The notes beneath the pieces were generated by a model. It was not told where the DNA came from, searched no databases, and was given only the letters and a program-made list of their open reading frames with translations. The position numbers were made by a program, and so were the translations under genes. From Albula goreensis (Eukaryota; Chordata; Actinopteri; Albuliformes; Albulidae), in contig CM040744.1 in the NCBI GenBank assembly GCA_022829145.1, positions 11,559,218 to 11,623,217 of the forward strand: DNA of 64,000 bases, written 5' to 3'. This document shows positions 1 to 11,803 of the stretch, one piece after another; position 1 is the stretch's first letter, and each line of letters begins with the position of its first letter.

Positions 1-650
1 ACAAATGATTGTGAGTGGAAAAACAGAGGAAACAGAGGCTGAAATGATTGGAAACAGTGAGTGGAAACAGAGGCTGAATGATGATTGTGAGTGGAAACAG
101 AGGCTGAAATGATGAGTGGAAACAGAGGCCGAAATGATTGTGAGTGGAAACAGAGGCCGAAATGATTGTGAGTGGAAACAGAGGCTGAAATGATTGTGAG
201 TGGAAACAGAGGCCGAAATGATTGTGAGTGGAAACAGAGGCTGAAATGATTGTGAGTGGAAACAGAGGCTGAAATGATTGTGAGTGGAAACAGAGGCTGA
301 AATGATTGTGAGTGGAAACAGAGGCTGAAATGATTGTGTGTGGAAACAGAGGCTGAAATGATTGTGAGTGGAAACAGAGGCTGAGATGATTGTGAGTGGA
401 AACAGAGGCTGAGATGATTGTGAGTGGAAACAGAGGCTGAAATGATTGTGAGTGGAAACAGAGGCTGAAATGATTGTGAGTGGAAACAGAGGCTGAAATG
501 ATTGTGAGTGGAAACAGAGGCTGAAATGATTGTGAGTGGAAACAGAGGCTGAAATGATTGTGAGTGGAAACAGAGGCTGAAATGATTGTGAGTGGAAACA
601 GAGGCTGAAATGATTGTGAGTGGAAACAGAGGCTGAAATGATTGTGAGTA
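1..650. repeat. 28-bp minisatellite array
   Basis: About 23 head-to-tail copies of a 28-bp unit (core GTGGAAACAGAGGCTGAAAT) run from the left edge to about 650. Most units are identical or differ by one base (GGCT/GGCC, AAATG/AGATG). The first 120 bases are irregular, with shortened units. The array probably continues left of the window. Open frames across it are by-products of the repeat and not genes. Confidence 0.95.
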
Positions 651-3600
651 TGCACCAAGGGGGCTGTAGAATAGAAGTGTGTCCTGGATACCACAGATCT
701 GCACCTCAACCAGCAGGGAATATGGCTGCGCCTCGAGCCCTCTCTCCTTTGTTGGGCACACAGGGGGGCTTCCTGACCTCTGTGCTGTTTTCGACTGGGG
801 CCTCCCGGGCTCCCCTGTGAAACAGAAGCAGCCCAATCTATATTAAGAGGATTTGGGGAACAAAAAGAGTGCCGGACCCCATGCAGGAGCTCTACTCCTG
901 GGTCTACAGTCACTAGTCCTGTTTCCTGGATCTGGCTGGGTTTCAGGGATCAGCCAGTATTCTTCAGTGTCCCCTCCTTCACTCACATTCAAATCACATT
1001 TTATCTAGGCTGGGCTGTTTGTTTGAAAGGCCTGTATTAACCCAATGTCCACTGTGACTGTGCCAGAAACTACAACACTAGGACCTATGTTGTAAATAAA
1101 GTTGATAGTTTGAAATAATAAATTCTGTGAAAATATTTTAAATAAGCACGAAAATATTGTGAATCCTCATCGTAAAAGTAAATATACATGTACTTATGCT
1201 GGGATATAATATTTATAATGTTTTAACACATTATAAGGTTCAAGGAAGTATGGCTCTATTGAAAATACTGTATATAACCAGGTTTGAAAAAGGACATTTA
1301 CCCTTTCCCAAAGTTGACAGGCACTTAAATAATTCAAATAAGTTCTCAAATTTGTTTTTTTTCCCCTCTTATCCTTATTAATTTTTTTTAACAAGCTAGT
1401 CCATATTGTGAAAGGTCCATATTCTATAAGGAAACTTTTTGGAATGGCACTAAACATGATAGCCTGTAATTCACAGGTAAGCTCTTGGTAAATTTACAAT
1501 ACCTTGCCAAAATTTTCTCTTTCAGTGTATCACCAGCCGAGTACTGCTGGAGCAGAATTCGCATGTCAGTTAACATCTATAGCTGCATAAATAGCTACAA
1601 CACTCATGCAAGATTAACCTAAAACACACCATTTAAATCCCTCAAAAGAGTGGAATCTTAAAAACTAACTACCAGTGACTACCAGTTTGGTGGCATTTTT
1701 CCAGACTGTGTAAACCATGAAACCTTGTGAGTGATAAAGGAAATAAAAGGAGTTGTCAAGAGTGTCTAGAAGTGATTTATGAAGGATGGAGTTTTAAAGG
1801 AAGCAGTAAGCTAGTCTTGAGCAGGACGGATGCGTGTCCAAAAATGGACACCGTACATTGTGCTGAAATGGAAAACACATGAATCGGAGTGGATCCAGTT
1901 TCATATTCATAAGCACAAGTGAGTGATAAAAATGTCATATATGAGGAGCTGAAGAGCAGATGTTTTAACAGGCAAAGCTTTGCATAAATGTTGTTTTTTT
2001 TTTAAAAGTCTGTGCTGTCAGTTTGGGGGTGAAATATAGCTTCACCCCCCATTTTGTGTATGTGTCTATATCTCCTTCCTGAACTCAGATTGTTCTCAAG
2101 TATAAATGTCAGTATAGATTTATGCACAAGATTTATACCTGAAGTGTTCTCTGCAGTGTGCCTTTGACCAATAGGGACTGATATGACCAGCTGATGTGGA
2201 TAGGCTTATAAAATCAAGGTGTGGCCCTTTCCACTGAGGTTCATATGGTTTTTACAGTATGTGAGGCCCATATAAATTCATTACATTTCACTTGTTGTCA
2301 TTTCCATTACTTTTTAACATGGCAATGCATCTGAATATATATAAAATAATAATGAAATCATTTGAGAATCAATTTCACGTGAAAGATTGCTAACTGATAT
2401 TTGCATACACATGAAGGACTTTATAAGCTTATGAATAGAGATAATCGTGCTATCCTTTGTCCCTGAATTCATGATTGTGACAGGTGTGCTGAACAAATTC
2501 CTTGGTAACATCCTCCTCTCAGAGTTCAGAGATGATTTTGACACAGCTGTACTGAAGTGAAGTCTTTAACTGTTCTTCAAGAGCATGACGTTCACTCAGG
2601 ATGCCTGTGTGATTCATATAGATGGCATTGCCAGCTCAAGTCTCATCTCTATTGGGCAATGATGTGCCCGCACTCCAAGGCCTGTAGCTGTGACAGCCAA
2701 GAGGGAAGGCATGGAGCAACACTATGCCCGAAAGACTCTCAAACATTTGAAAAAAACCTTTCTTTGGGCCCTGTGGAACCAAACAGTTGTTTCCTATCCA
2801 AAGCGTTTACCTCACTTCATTAATCAGACAAGCGCAGCAACCCCGAGCTGAACTCTGACTTTCTCCCGCGTCTCGCTATAAACACGACGGCCAGGGAACT
2901 GAGACCGGGCCGTCCAGTGTTCTCACTGTGGATATAGGAAAACCGCAGAGGGTGACGTCATTTTGACCTCGGCTAAACAGTCGGGAGATGGACTCATTGA
3001 TTAAAGAGATTAATGCGCTGGCAATGGGAATGGCCTTGGAAAATGTTATTTACACAGGCAAACAGAATGGTCCGTGATTTATGGCTGGTACAAGCTGCCC
3101 AATGACCATACAAAATATTGTTATTACTCAGACTGAAATGGTTATTGCTTTTTTGGGAAATGGGATAAAAATAAAAATGAATTTATACCTGAAAATTTCT
3201 CACTGAGCACATTGTTCTTCCATGGAGTCATTTTAGGTGGCAAAATTAATATCATAGGTGGTATATACTGATCTGCAAAACCTCAAAAGAACACAGTGTT
3301 TACCCCATATGTTCAACAACTGACTGCTGTTGGTCCCATTACAGTGTGGTCATGGTAGCAGAACTGTAAATACTCCTAGCATTACTGAAGTAGAGCTTGT
3401 TTGCCAGCCACAACTTGATATACATTCATATCCTTCATCCCTGTATGTTAGCTACCAGGCCTAGTCTCATTGCATGAACTACTTAGCAAACCATCTTACA
3501 GTAACCTAATACTCCCGGAAAGCAAAAGACACAAAACAGAGTGAACTCACTGAGGAAGGAAAACTTTTGAGTGAACAGTTGTCAGATGGTGCAATGTTAA

Positions 3601-6355
3601 ACACAAAGGTGTAATATTTTGCAATAAAGTCCTGATCAAGGTCTTTTTATAGCTGAAAAACATATAGTAAGGCAACCTAACTTCCTTCCTTCAACCGCTG
3701 AAAGCTCCATGTCCCAATGTTGTGTCCCTTTGGGAAATTTACCATGCAGCCTCAACGCAGACATGTATTTATAGAGTTGGCCAGCCAGCTGATCATGTTT
3801 ACCAGAAGAGCACACACGACAATTGTGAGGACCTGACAAAGTTTACAGGGTGTCACGTGGGCTTTGGGCCCAGCTAATGACAGAGCGGGTGACCCTGGTG
3901 GTTTCAGAGGATTGCTGCTGAATGCTGGGGACATCCGACATTCATTAAGAGCACTGAGCACTGAGGGAGAGTAAAGTCTCTATGCCAAGGCTCCCACGTC
4001 ACAGTGTCCCTATAACAATTCGTTTACAATAGTATTCCAGAATGACCTACATGAAACCACTCAGATCAGGGCCTGTGGCTTGATTGAGAATTAGAGTGAA
4101 TTTCTACTACACTGAGACAAAAATTGTCAAGATTCATCATAGGTCAAATCAAGCTTAAGAGACCAATCATTTTAAAAGGAGAGAGTTACGTGGGGTCAGT
4201 TGGTGTAGTGTGGAGACAGTATTGACTCTAAGGGAAGGTGTTTTAATGATTAACTGTTGTGTTTTTGAGGTGGAATGCTGCTGAGATCTAAATTGCCTTA
4301 TTTTTTCTTCTCTACCCTGAAGAAGAAGAACCCTGAGGTTCTGTGCCCAGAGGCTATGTAAATCGCACAGCCTCTTCTTCAATGCGACTCATTGGCACCA
4401 TATAATCAACTCGTTGTAAAACAACCATAATTCCATAATGTTCCTCCAACCAATGATTCATGGGAAAAGGTATAATGACCACCTTATGTGAATTGCAATG
4501 AAGGCCTTGTTTGTCTCATAAATATTTGTAAATATTATTTATAGACATTATCACATACAGTTTTGTAGCTCTTGTTAATATTTTATTGAAAATAATATTA
4601 TTGAAAAAGTTGACATTGCTCCTGGATCTCAAGAACATTGGCCATGATTAGTCAGAAGGAATTGTATTAGAGAAGTCAAGATGGATACAGAAGAGATTGT
4701 TTTATATACAGGATGCTTCACAATGATCTCATGTCCACCTCAACAGCCAACCAGAGTGTTTACATTACAGATTCTCATTATTTAATTGGCCTTGCATTGA
4801 CTTACATCTTGGCAATTTATAAGACTTAAAAGAAGGACATTCTTAAAACTAAAATGATTGTTTTGGCCTTCAGGGGCAATTTCTTTATGCGTACGTGCTG
4901 GTTTTGTTCTTGAAAAACTGCAGTCTACCCTATTATTTCCCACAAGTAGACTAGTAGCAGCAAGATTAGAATGTTTATATCAGCTATATTGTCAACAACA
5001 AAGGAAAAATTATTGTCTGGGTAAATGCCAGTGGGTAAAGAGGAGAGGTTTTTGCCGAGAGTTTGAATTGTTGAACCATGGTCTGTGTACTATATTTCAA
5101 TTCCATTGAGGTTTAAGCAGCATCTGCCAAAAATTCAATGATTGTTTTTGGGATTGTCAATAAAATTCAAACATACAAAAGCCACTGAGGCAGTACGAAG
5201 TTGCCTTGTAATGGCAGCTCAAGGCAATTTTAATTATAGTAATAAAGTGACCTTTTAAAATGTTATTGAACATTTAATATCGTATGGAATGAGGATTTGA
5301 CCTTTTTCATGTTTGCAAGGAATTCCACAAAATGAATATCCCATTTATGGCTCTATAATGAGTCCTGTTCTAAACGGTGGATTTCCAGCAAGCAGAAAAA
5401 TAACATCGGGGGGTGGGGAGTGTTGGGTTTGACTTTGGTGAACCTGGCGTCAACCAGCAACTGCAGAGATCTGAGAGGGCAGACATTTCATGGCCATTTA
5501 GGCGTGGAAGCAAATGTTTGGATAGTGAAGCATAAGCTTTGATAGAACCCAGTCTAAGACAATGAGCAGGCTGGAGAGAGCGCATACTCAGGGGCACCCT
5601 TGAGGACGTATGCTCGGTAACTGTATCCACACTCTATCAATAGATTGCATAGCACTGAGTGTTGAGGGCCTGACCTTGGCAGCTGTTTGTGGTCCCCAAT
5701 TGCCTTGGAGCACAAGAAGAGGGCACCAGACAGACAACTCAATACGGGGTATAAGACATGCCTGTAATACCCTTGTCTGCTTTTCTTATCTTCACAAAGG
5801 CCCAGAGTAAGTACACTCCAACATTAGACTCAGGTTTATGACATTAAATCAGTTATAGCTGGGGGAACCATCGTTATCTTCCCTTGCTGGGCCCAGCTGG
5901 TTAGTCTGGGCCAGCTGAAATGATATTACACATTCATCTGCTTATGGTGTACCATGTCCCTCAGATCTTACCCAAAAAGTCCCAAAACAGCGATTTTATT
6001 GATTCAAAATGAAGAAGAAAATAACTAGGGTTTCACTTGGCTGATAAGAAGTTTTGCTCTTTGAATAAACCAGCTAAGCATGTGTCACAAAGTGTTTTTT
6101 TTTTACTTTTTATAATGTTCAGCATTGGTATTACTGAACAAACATGCACAGCAGAAGACCTGGAGAAAGATGATTTAATCGGCTAAATTTTGATTCAGAT
6201 TCTAAGATGGTCAGTGCCTTTTCTGTAAAGGAATGCTCTCATTATGACATTATTGGTACAGTAATTGCAATCATATGGGAGGGGGCATGTAGGAAAAAAC
6301 ATCAACATGAAAGGCTGCAATAATTAGGCTTGATCAACTGGATCAACTGGTCATA
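651..6355. other. intergenic, no gene recognised
   Basis: No exon, RNA gene or clear transposon was recognised on either strand. Open frames are all under 90 codons and unlike known proteins. The one compositional outlier is a GC- and CpG-richer patch near 2820-3060, listed separately. Confidence 0.6.
2820..3060. promoter_or_regulatory. candidate regulatory patch with a CRE motif
   Basis: A patch richer in GC and CpG than its AT-rich surroundings contains a perfect cAMP-response palindrome, TGACGTCA, at 2953-2960. No open frame or splice pattern fits it. This is a motif-level inference; conservation in other fish would be needed to call it an enhancer. Confidence 0.3.
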
Positions 6356-6873
6356 CAGGTTGAGTATCCCTTATCCGAAATGCCTGGGACCAGAGCTGTT
6401 TCGGAATTAGATTTCTTTTTGGATTTGGACTGGAAATTGGATTTGGATTGGAATATTTGCATATACAGGCATTCCCTAAATATGTCCAGGTTCCATTCTG
6501 ACCAACCGGTTGTATCTCGAAATGGACATAAGTTGGACGTATGTTAGCATGGCATGTAGAAGTACATATGTAGCGTGTAGAAGATGTACACAATGCCAGG
6601 ATATCATCTGACGGTCAGTATCATATGCACGCAGCCGTTAGCACTAGTGGACGTTCGACCAAGTTAAATTTTTATATTTACATATATTTTTCTTTATTTC
6701 TGAAATTTACACAGCATTCTTTTTTTCAGTAGTACGTACAGATAGTCATAAGTCGCATAGGTCAGGTGTGGAATTTTCCACTTGTGGTGTCATGTCACTG
6801 CTAAAAAGTTTCAGATTTTGGAGCATTTTTGGATTTTGGATTTCAGATTTTTGGATTAGGGATGCTCAACCTG
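6356..6873. mobile_element. non-autonomous DNA transposon (MITE), pogo/Tigger-like ends
   Basis: The left end reads CAGGTTGAGTATCCCTTATCC. The right end, reverse-complemented, reads CAGGTTGAGCATCCCTAATCC, so the ends are near-perfect inverted repeats. They are flanked by TA on both sides (6354-6355 and 6874-6875), the target duplication of Tc1/mariner elements. Internal sequence is rich in GGATTTGGA/CAGATTTTGGA runs. There is no transposase frame. The ends and the block with TTGGAATATTTGCATATACA closely resemble a repeat family I remember from mammalian genomes. Confidence 0.85.
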
Positions 6874-9800
6874 TAGATATGTCTTACAAATAAAAAATGT
6901 GAGAGATTATTCCAAAATAAACTCTGGAAATTCCACTGCTGAACTGTCTAATGCTTGAGTGACCCCCCTTCCCCCAATCAGACACGTTACTATTAATATT
7001 ATTATCATTAATATTAACAACCACAAAAAAAAATCAGAGACTTTTTTAGGCAGACACTTTTTTTCTTGTTGTTGCAGGAAAAACAGCTATTAACTACGAA
7101 AATGAATGCAGAATTAACTTGTTCCTTTGGCATGTCTTTCATTTGCTTTCCAGTAGATGTATGTTCATTTGAGATGAAAAATGAGACAGGTATCCGGCCC
7201 TGCCTCCGTTTCCCACACACATAAACAAACCCTCCCAGACCATGATCAAGTGGGTTGCCGAGGGCTTCCCACTCAAAAAATCTGGACTTCATTTGGTTGC
7301 TTTTAGCTGCCCACCTCAATTTATCATACAATATTGGAAGACATCTGTCAAAGCTAGGGAAAGGGAAATGGTGATTGGATGTTAGCATTGGGGGACCCAC
7401 CATCAAACAAGACAGCAAACCAAAGGGCAAGATCAAACCTGCCAAACAATTGTTGAGTAAGGAGGTGGAGAGGAGGGGTTATAGGAGAGCAAAAAAGAAG
7501 AATAACAATTGGCATATGAAACACATAAGGCATTTTCTTCTATTCTACAATTCATTGAAGAATGTTGGTCTCTTCTACACCAGCACTTGCGCTCCCCATG
7601 GCATTGTCCTGGTATGTCCAGGCATCAGTAAATGTGATTGAATTCAAATTCTGCTGTCAGAATATTGTAAATGTATAAAAGAACTTTGAGCATCAAAATA
7701 ACCATCTCCCTATATTGCACATTTGATTTTAGCAAGATGTATGGATTTTATATCAATTCTTGTGTCATAGGTGATTTTCTATTACTGGAAAGGCTATAGA
7801 CTTCTGATTGTCAAGTCTAGAGTAATAAAAATGTTATCAATACTATGAAAAGCTTGTTTTGATGCCCAGTATAAACTTTGATTGTGGACTACTGTTCACT
7901 ACAACCACAAATGAACAACAATGCACACATTCAAATGTACATTTTTCTGTCTTTACAATAAGTTTTCTGTCATGCTATTGATTACTAAAATGGTGTTAAT
8001 TGCAAAAGACACACTTCAGAAAACTTCATTTTCCCAGAAGGCAAAGTAAAACCAGACACATACTGAAAATCAAAATCAAGGACTCAGTGTTCTGAGGTGA
8101 CCTCATAGATGGGATTATATCAAAGCAAACAGCTCTTATTGCTTTATTCCTGGGTAATAGTGAAAATATATTTCTTTCATACCAGGAGCTAAATGATTTG
8201 GAATATAAGATGGAAAAGAGTGCAAAACTAACACTTGCTCATACCCCAAGAGAAACCTTTTTCTTTTGCTAGAATAACATGCACATTTATTCATTGGTAT
8301 TTTTGTGAAGACACAAGAATCACTGCAAGAACCCTGAGAAAGGCTCTCATGTACTTCCTACATCTTTCAAAAATATGGAACGTTCCAGAATAAAATCTGG
8401 CACACTGTTGTCTCGCCAAAAAGGTAAAAAGGGGGTTGTGTGTTTTATGAAACATGACACATTGGGGTTTAAGAGAATATCCTGCATTATGTTTTTCACC
8501 ACACGCCTCTTCATCCCTTAGAGCCTCATCCCCCTCTCCCTCTCTTTTATTCCCCTTCCCACTCCCTCTTTCTCTCCCCCATTCTCTTGCACTCATTGAT
8601 CTGCTTACAGCAGTGTCCATTAAAAGACACCTGCTGGTTCCCATGGCAAACTCTCCTGTTGGAGCACGGAGAGCCCTTTGTTCTTTTTATGCCCCGTTGT
8701 TCCTGAATGTTAATTGGATTGATCAGAGGGAATGGCAGGGCAAACCAGGACAGCTGTGGTTTAGAACACAGAACGTACCCAACGTTGGTGCCCGGGTAGG
8801 CGGGTTAGCTCTGCTCAAGTACCAGGTTGCTAAGGGACTGTACGCTTATGCAATTGTTATGAGAAACCTGTCTTTGGAGCTGATGATGACAGATGCTTTT
8901 GCAACTCGCTGTGAGCTTTCTCATTCCTAATGAGCCACACATTGTAAACTCCCAACACCCTCTGACAAAGTACATCACAGGTCATGGCTCAGAATTCCAG
9001 AGGCAAGGCCTAAAAGCCTGTAATGCATGGAAAAACCATTCATACACTGTTTTATCCCTCAAAATGAAGTCCTTGAATGTTTAACATTGCTCCTGACTTC
9101 AACCAAATGTCCTTATGCAATATCACACAATCTTATACGGTTCATTTTTTATTGTACTTTGGTCTAGATATCTAATCTGATTAAATAAACACGTGATGTA
9201 ACATTTTGTTATAAGAAACCTTGCAAAATAGTATTTTCTAGGAAAAGGATTGCAAAATATTTCTAATCAGTCATTGGTGGTTGCTAAGGGTATTTTGCAA
9301 TGGGGTATTGCAGAAAGTCAGCTTCCCAGATGTTGATAAATCTATCCATCCCTGATCTGGCATTTCATATGTCCATTATTTAGAATTAGATTGGTTTAGC
9401 TAAATGTGAAATGAAAAGCCAAAACTGCACTCATCAGAATAATTAAAAACTCAAAATTTGGACCAGGTGTTGGATTTTGAGAGGTGAAATCATGGCAACT
9501 GTTCTGGAATAAAATAAATATTTGAAAAATGTTGTGAGCAGATTTACAAAGATTGTCACACAAAAAAAAGCTTAACAATAAATGAGTTACAGTCAGCAGT
9601 GCAACAGAGTGTGATGCTAATATGTTCCTGAACTGATTAATTATTGCAATGTAGCAAAGCGTACGCAGCACATCCACCAGCAACATAACCTCCCCTTCAG
9701 TGTGTGAGTCAGGCACTGGCACGATCAAGCACAAACTCGGGAATATAGCTGGAACCAGCAATGACGCAGTCTCAGTATTTATGAGTTTTTGACCAAGTGT

Positions 9801-11259
9801 GGTTTTCATAACAACAATCAGCACTGATCTGCTATCTCTAGGGCCATTTCTGGACTGACATTTGCATACACAAATGCTCCATATTTCCCTCAAGATTCTT
9901 GCATGTTCGACTGCGCAGCCAAGAGGTGAAATTCCACCTTGAATCCATTCCACTATTACCAAAATCTTTTTTGTGCTCGGTTCACACTGGAACACATCTA
10001 TGTCTACATCATATTTGGTACATTTTTTGATATTCGTGATAACTTGAAGTTCATCATGTTTTTAGCTATGCTAAGATCTGGCCTTTAACTCTTAGTACAA
10101 GCTTTTTTACTGAGCTTCAGCACTGAAAACCACCACAGCTGCCATGTCCAGCACACCACTGAAACTTTATTTGTAATAGATTATTTCCAAAACGTTTTAT
10201 CTGGGGTAATTCATTTTACACAATGCACTTTCCATTGCATTTAGTATATTATATGCCTGTTGGATCTGGTATAAAACATTCAAAGACTGAAGGCCAATAA
10301 TGAAATTTATAGCTGATTTACTGTCTGATGCAGAGATTTGGCTCAAACTCTGGAAAACATCTCTGCGAGCCCATGAATAAAACAGACAGCACAGTAGCAT
10401 GCCAGCACTGTTGTGATACAAACACAGCTTGAATAAGTAGCTGAATTCAGAAAACCACAAGCAAAAGCACCTGAAGGAGGAAGAGAATTATAACCGTGTC
10501 TAAAATGATACTGAAAGTGTGGAATGAGATTTTATGATGGGATCTCCAAGATCCAATGTCCCTACAACACTACAGTATAGTGTGTGTTTTTTATACTGAC
10601 TCCTCTATGAATCATCTATGTGCTAGAAATTGTTCCAACAAAGCCCGGCAGAGATGTCTTTACATTGGACATCTACACTTTGAGGCATTCTCAGCACCCT
10701 TCAGTTCTCACAAGCAGTACTGCCAATAGGGGTTCTGCTGACAGTGGTATCATGGAGTGGAACCCCATTTACAACCAATATGATTCTCTCCCCACATGGC
10801 TAATAAAATGTCAGGGCTACTGTCATGCAGTATTTTAAAGCTGTAAAACAGAACATTGTGTTACTGAAACAATCAGCACCCTTTTTATTTCATTTATATA
10901 TGTTGCAGCGGGACGAAGAAGATGAAGGGAAATAACTTACTGATTTAGTGTTGTTCCAGAACAGGAATGTGTCTCAGACATTACTGAACACAGAGGATTA
11001 CTCAACAAGTAACTCTAAAATCATGGTATTAAGCCTGGTAACATGTCTGTATGATTTACAGTTGAGTCGTTGGACACAAAGAAACATGACAGCTGACTGG
11101 CATTCAGAGGAGCTCCCAGCATTAGCTAGAAAATAAAGATGGTGAGATTGCCATCTAGTGCTGAAAATAAGAAACTCATGTTGCAGAATTTTTTTTCATA
11201 CGTAGTTTGATTGAGTTAAATTAGTGCATCTTTGAACAGGAGACATGGAATTCATTGGG

Positions 11260-11261
<2 letters not shown>
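6874..11261. other. intergenic, no gene recognised
   Basis: No exon was recognised. A pyrimidine-rich tract (about 8520-8590) and a 199-codon minus-strand open frame (9396-9995) stand out, but neither has recognisable protein features. Confidence 0.55.

Positions 11262-11353
<92 letters not shown>
11262..11353. repeat. (AT)n microsatellite
   Basis: About 46 uninterrupted AT dinucleotides. Tyr-Ile repeat open frames over it on both strands are artefacts. Confidence 0.98.
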
Positions 11354-11355
<2 letters not shown>

Positions 11356-11541
11356 CATTTGTGGCAACAAAGCCAGCTTCTAAACGTGGATATATCTGCA
11401 TATATTTATTGCCCTTTATGCAAGAGGCAGATACCATGAAATATTCGCTCACATCTTCTCTCCATACTAAAAGTTTGAATCAGTTGGGTTTTTGCAAGTG
11501 GACTGTATATTGTTTTAATTAAGAGCTATATGGCAATATGG

Positions 11542-11554
11542 CCACTAGGGGGCA
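11542..11554 (+). promoter_or_regulatory. candidate CTCF site, forward orientation
   Basis: CCACTAGGGGGCA fits the vertebrate CTCF core (CCASYAGRKGGCR) at every position. It lies upstream of the bhmt cluster and faces right. Motif only; occupancy is unknown. Confidence 0.4.
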
Positions 11555-11772
11555 TTTGATTGTAGTGGTGGCTTATTAGTGGCAGTTGTTTGTGGCTGCT
11601 CTTGTTTTTGGGTTGTTGCCTGTTGGTTATTGTGTGTGGGTGGGTTGTTGGTTTATAAGTGCTGTTAGACGCTTTTTGATGTTTCTCATTACTTTTCCTT
11701 TGATTGCCATTTATTGTTTTTCATTCCTGGTGGTGGCCACTTTCCTTGACCATGAATACCACAAAGGACATT

Positions 11773-11803
11773 AACACACGCACACACACACACGCACACA
11801 CAC
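11773..11803. repeat. short (CA)n microsatellite with CG interruptions
   Basis: CA dinucleotide run with GC interruptions. Confidence 0.85.

Noticed and set aside
620..820. 66-codon frame leaving the minisatellite
   Set aside because: Starts inside the tandem repeat and shows no protein features.
7014..7445. 143-codon minus-strand frame
   Set aside because: Composition is ordinary intergenic DNA; no family recognised and no splice context.
8291..8930. Overlapping frames of 117 and 158 codons on opposite strands
   Set aside because: Both run through a pyrimidine/purine tract (about 8520-8590) that lacks stops by composition.
11232..11522. Open frames rich in Tyr-Ile repeats on both strands
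   Set aside because: They are translations of the (AT)n microsatellite.
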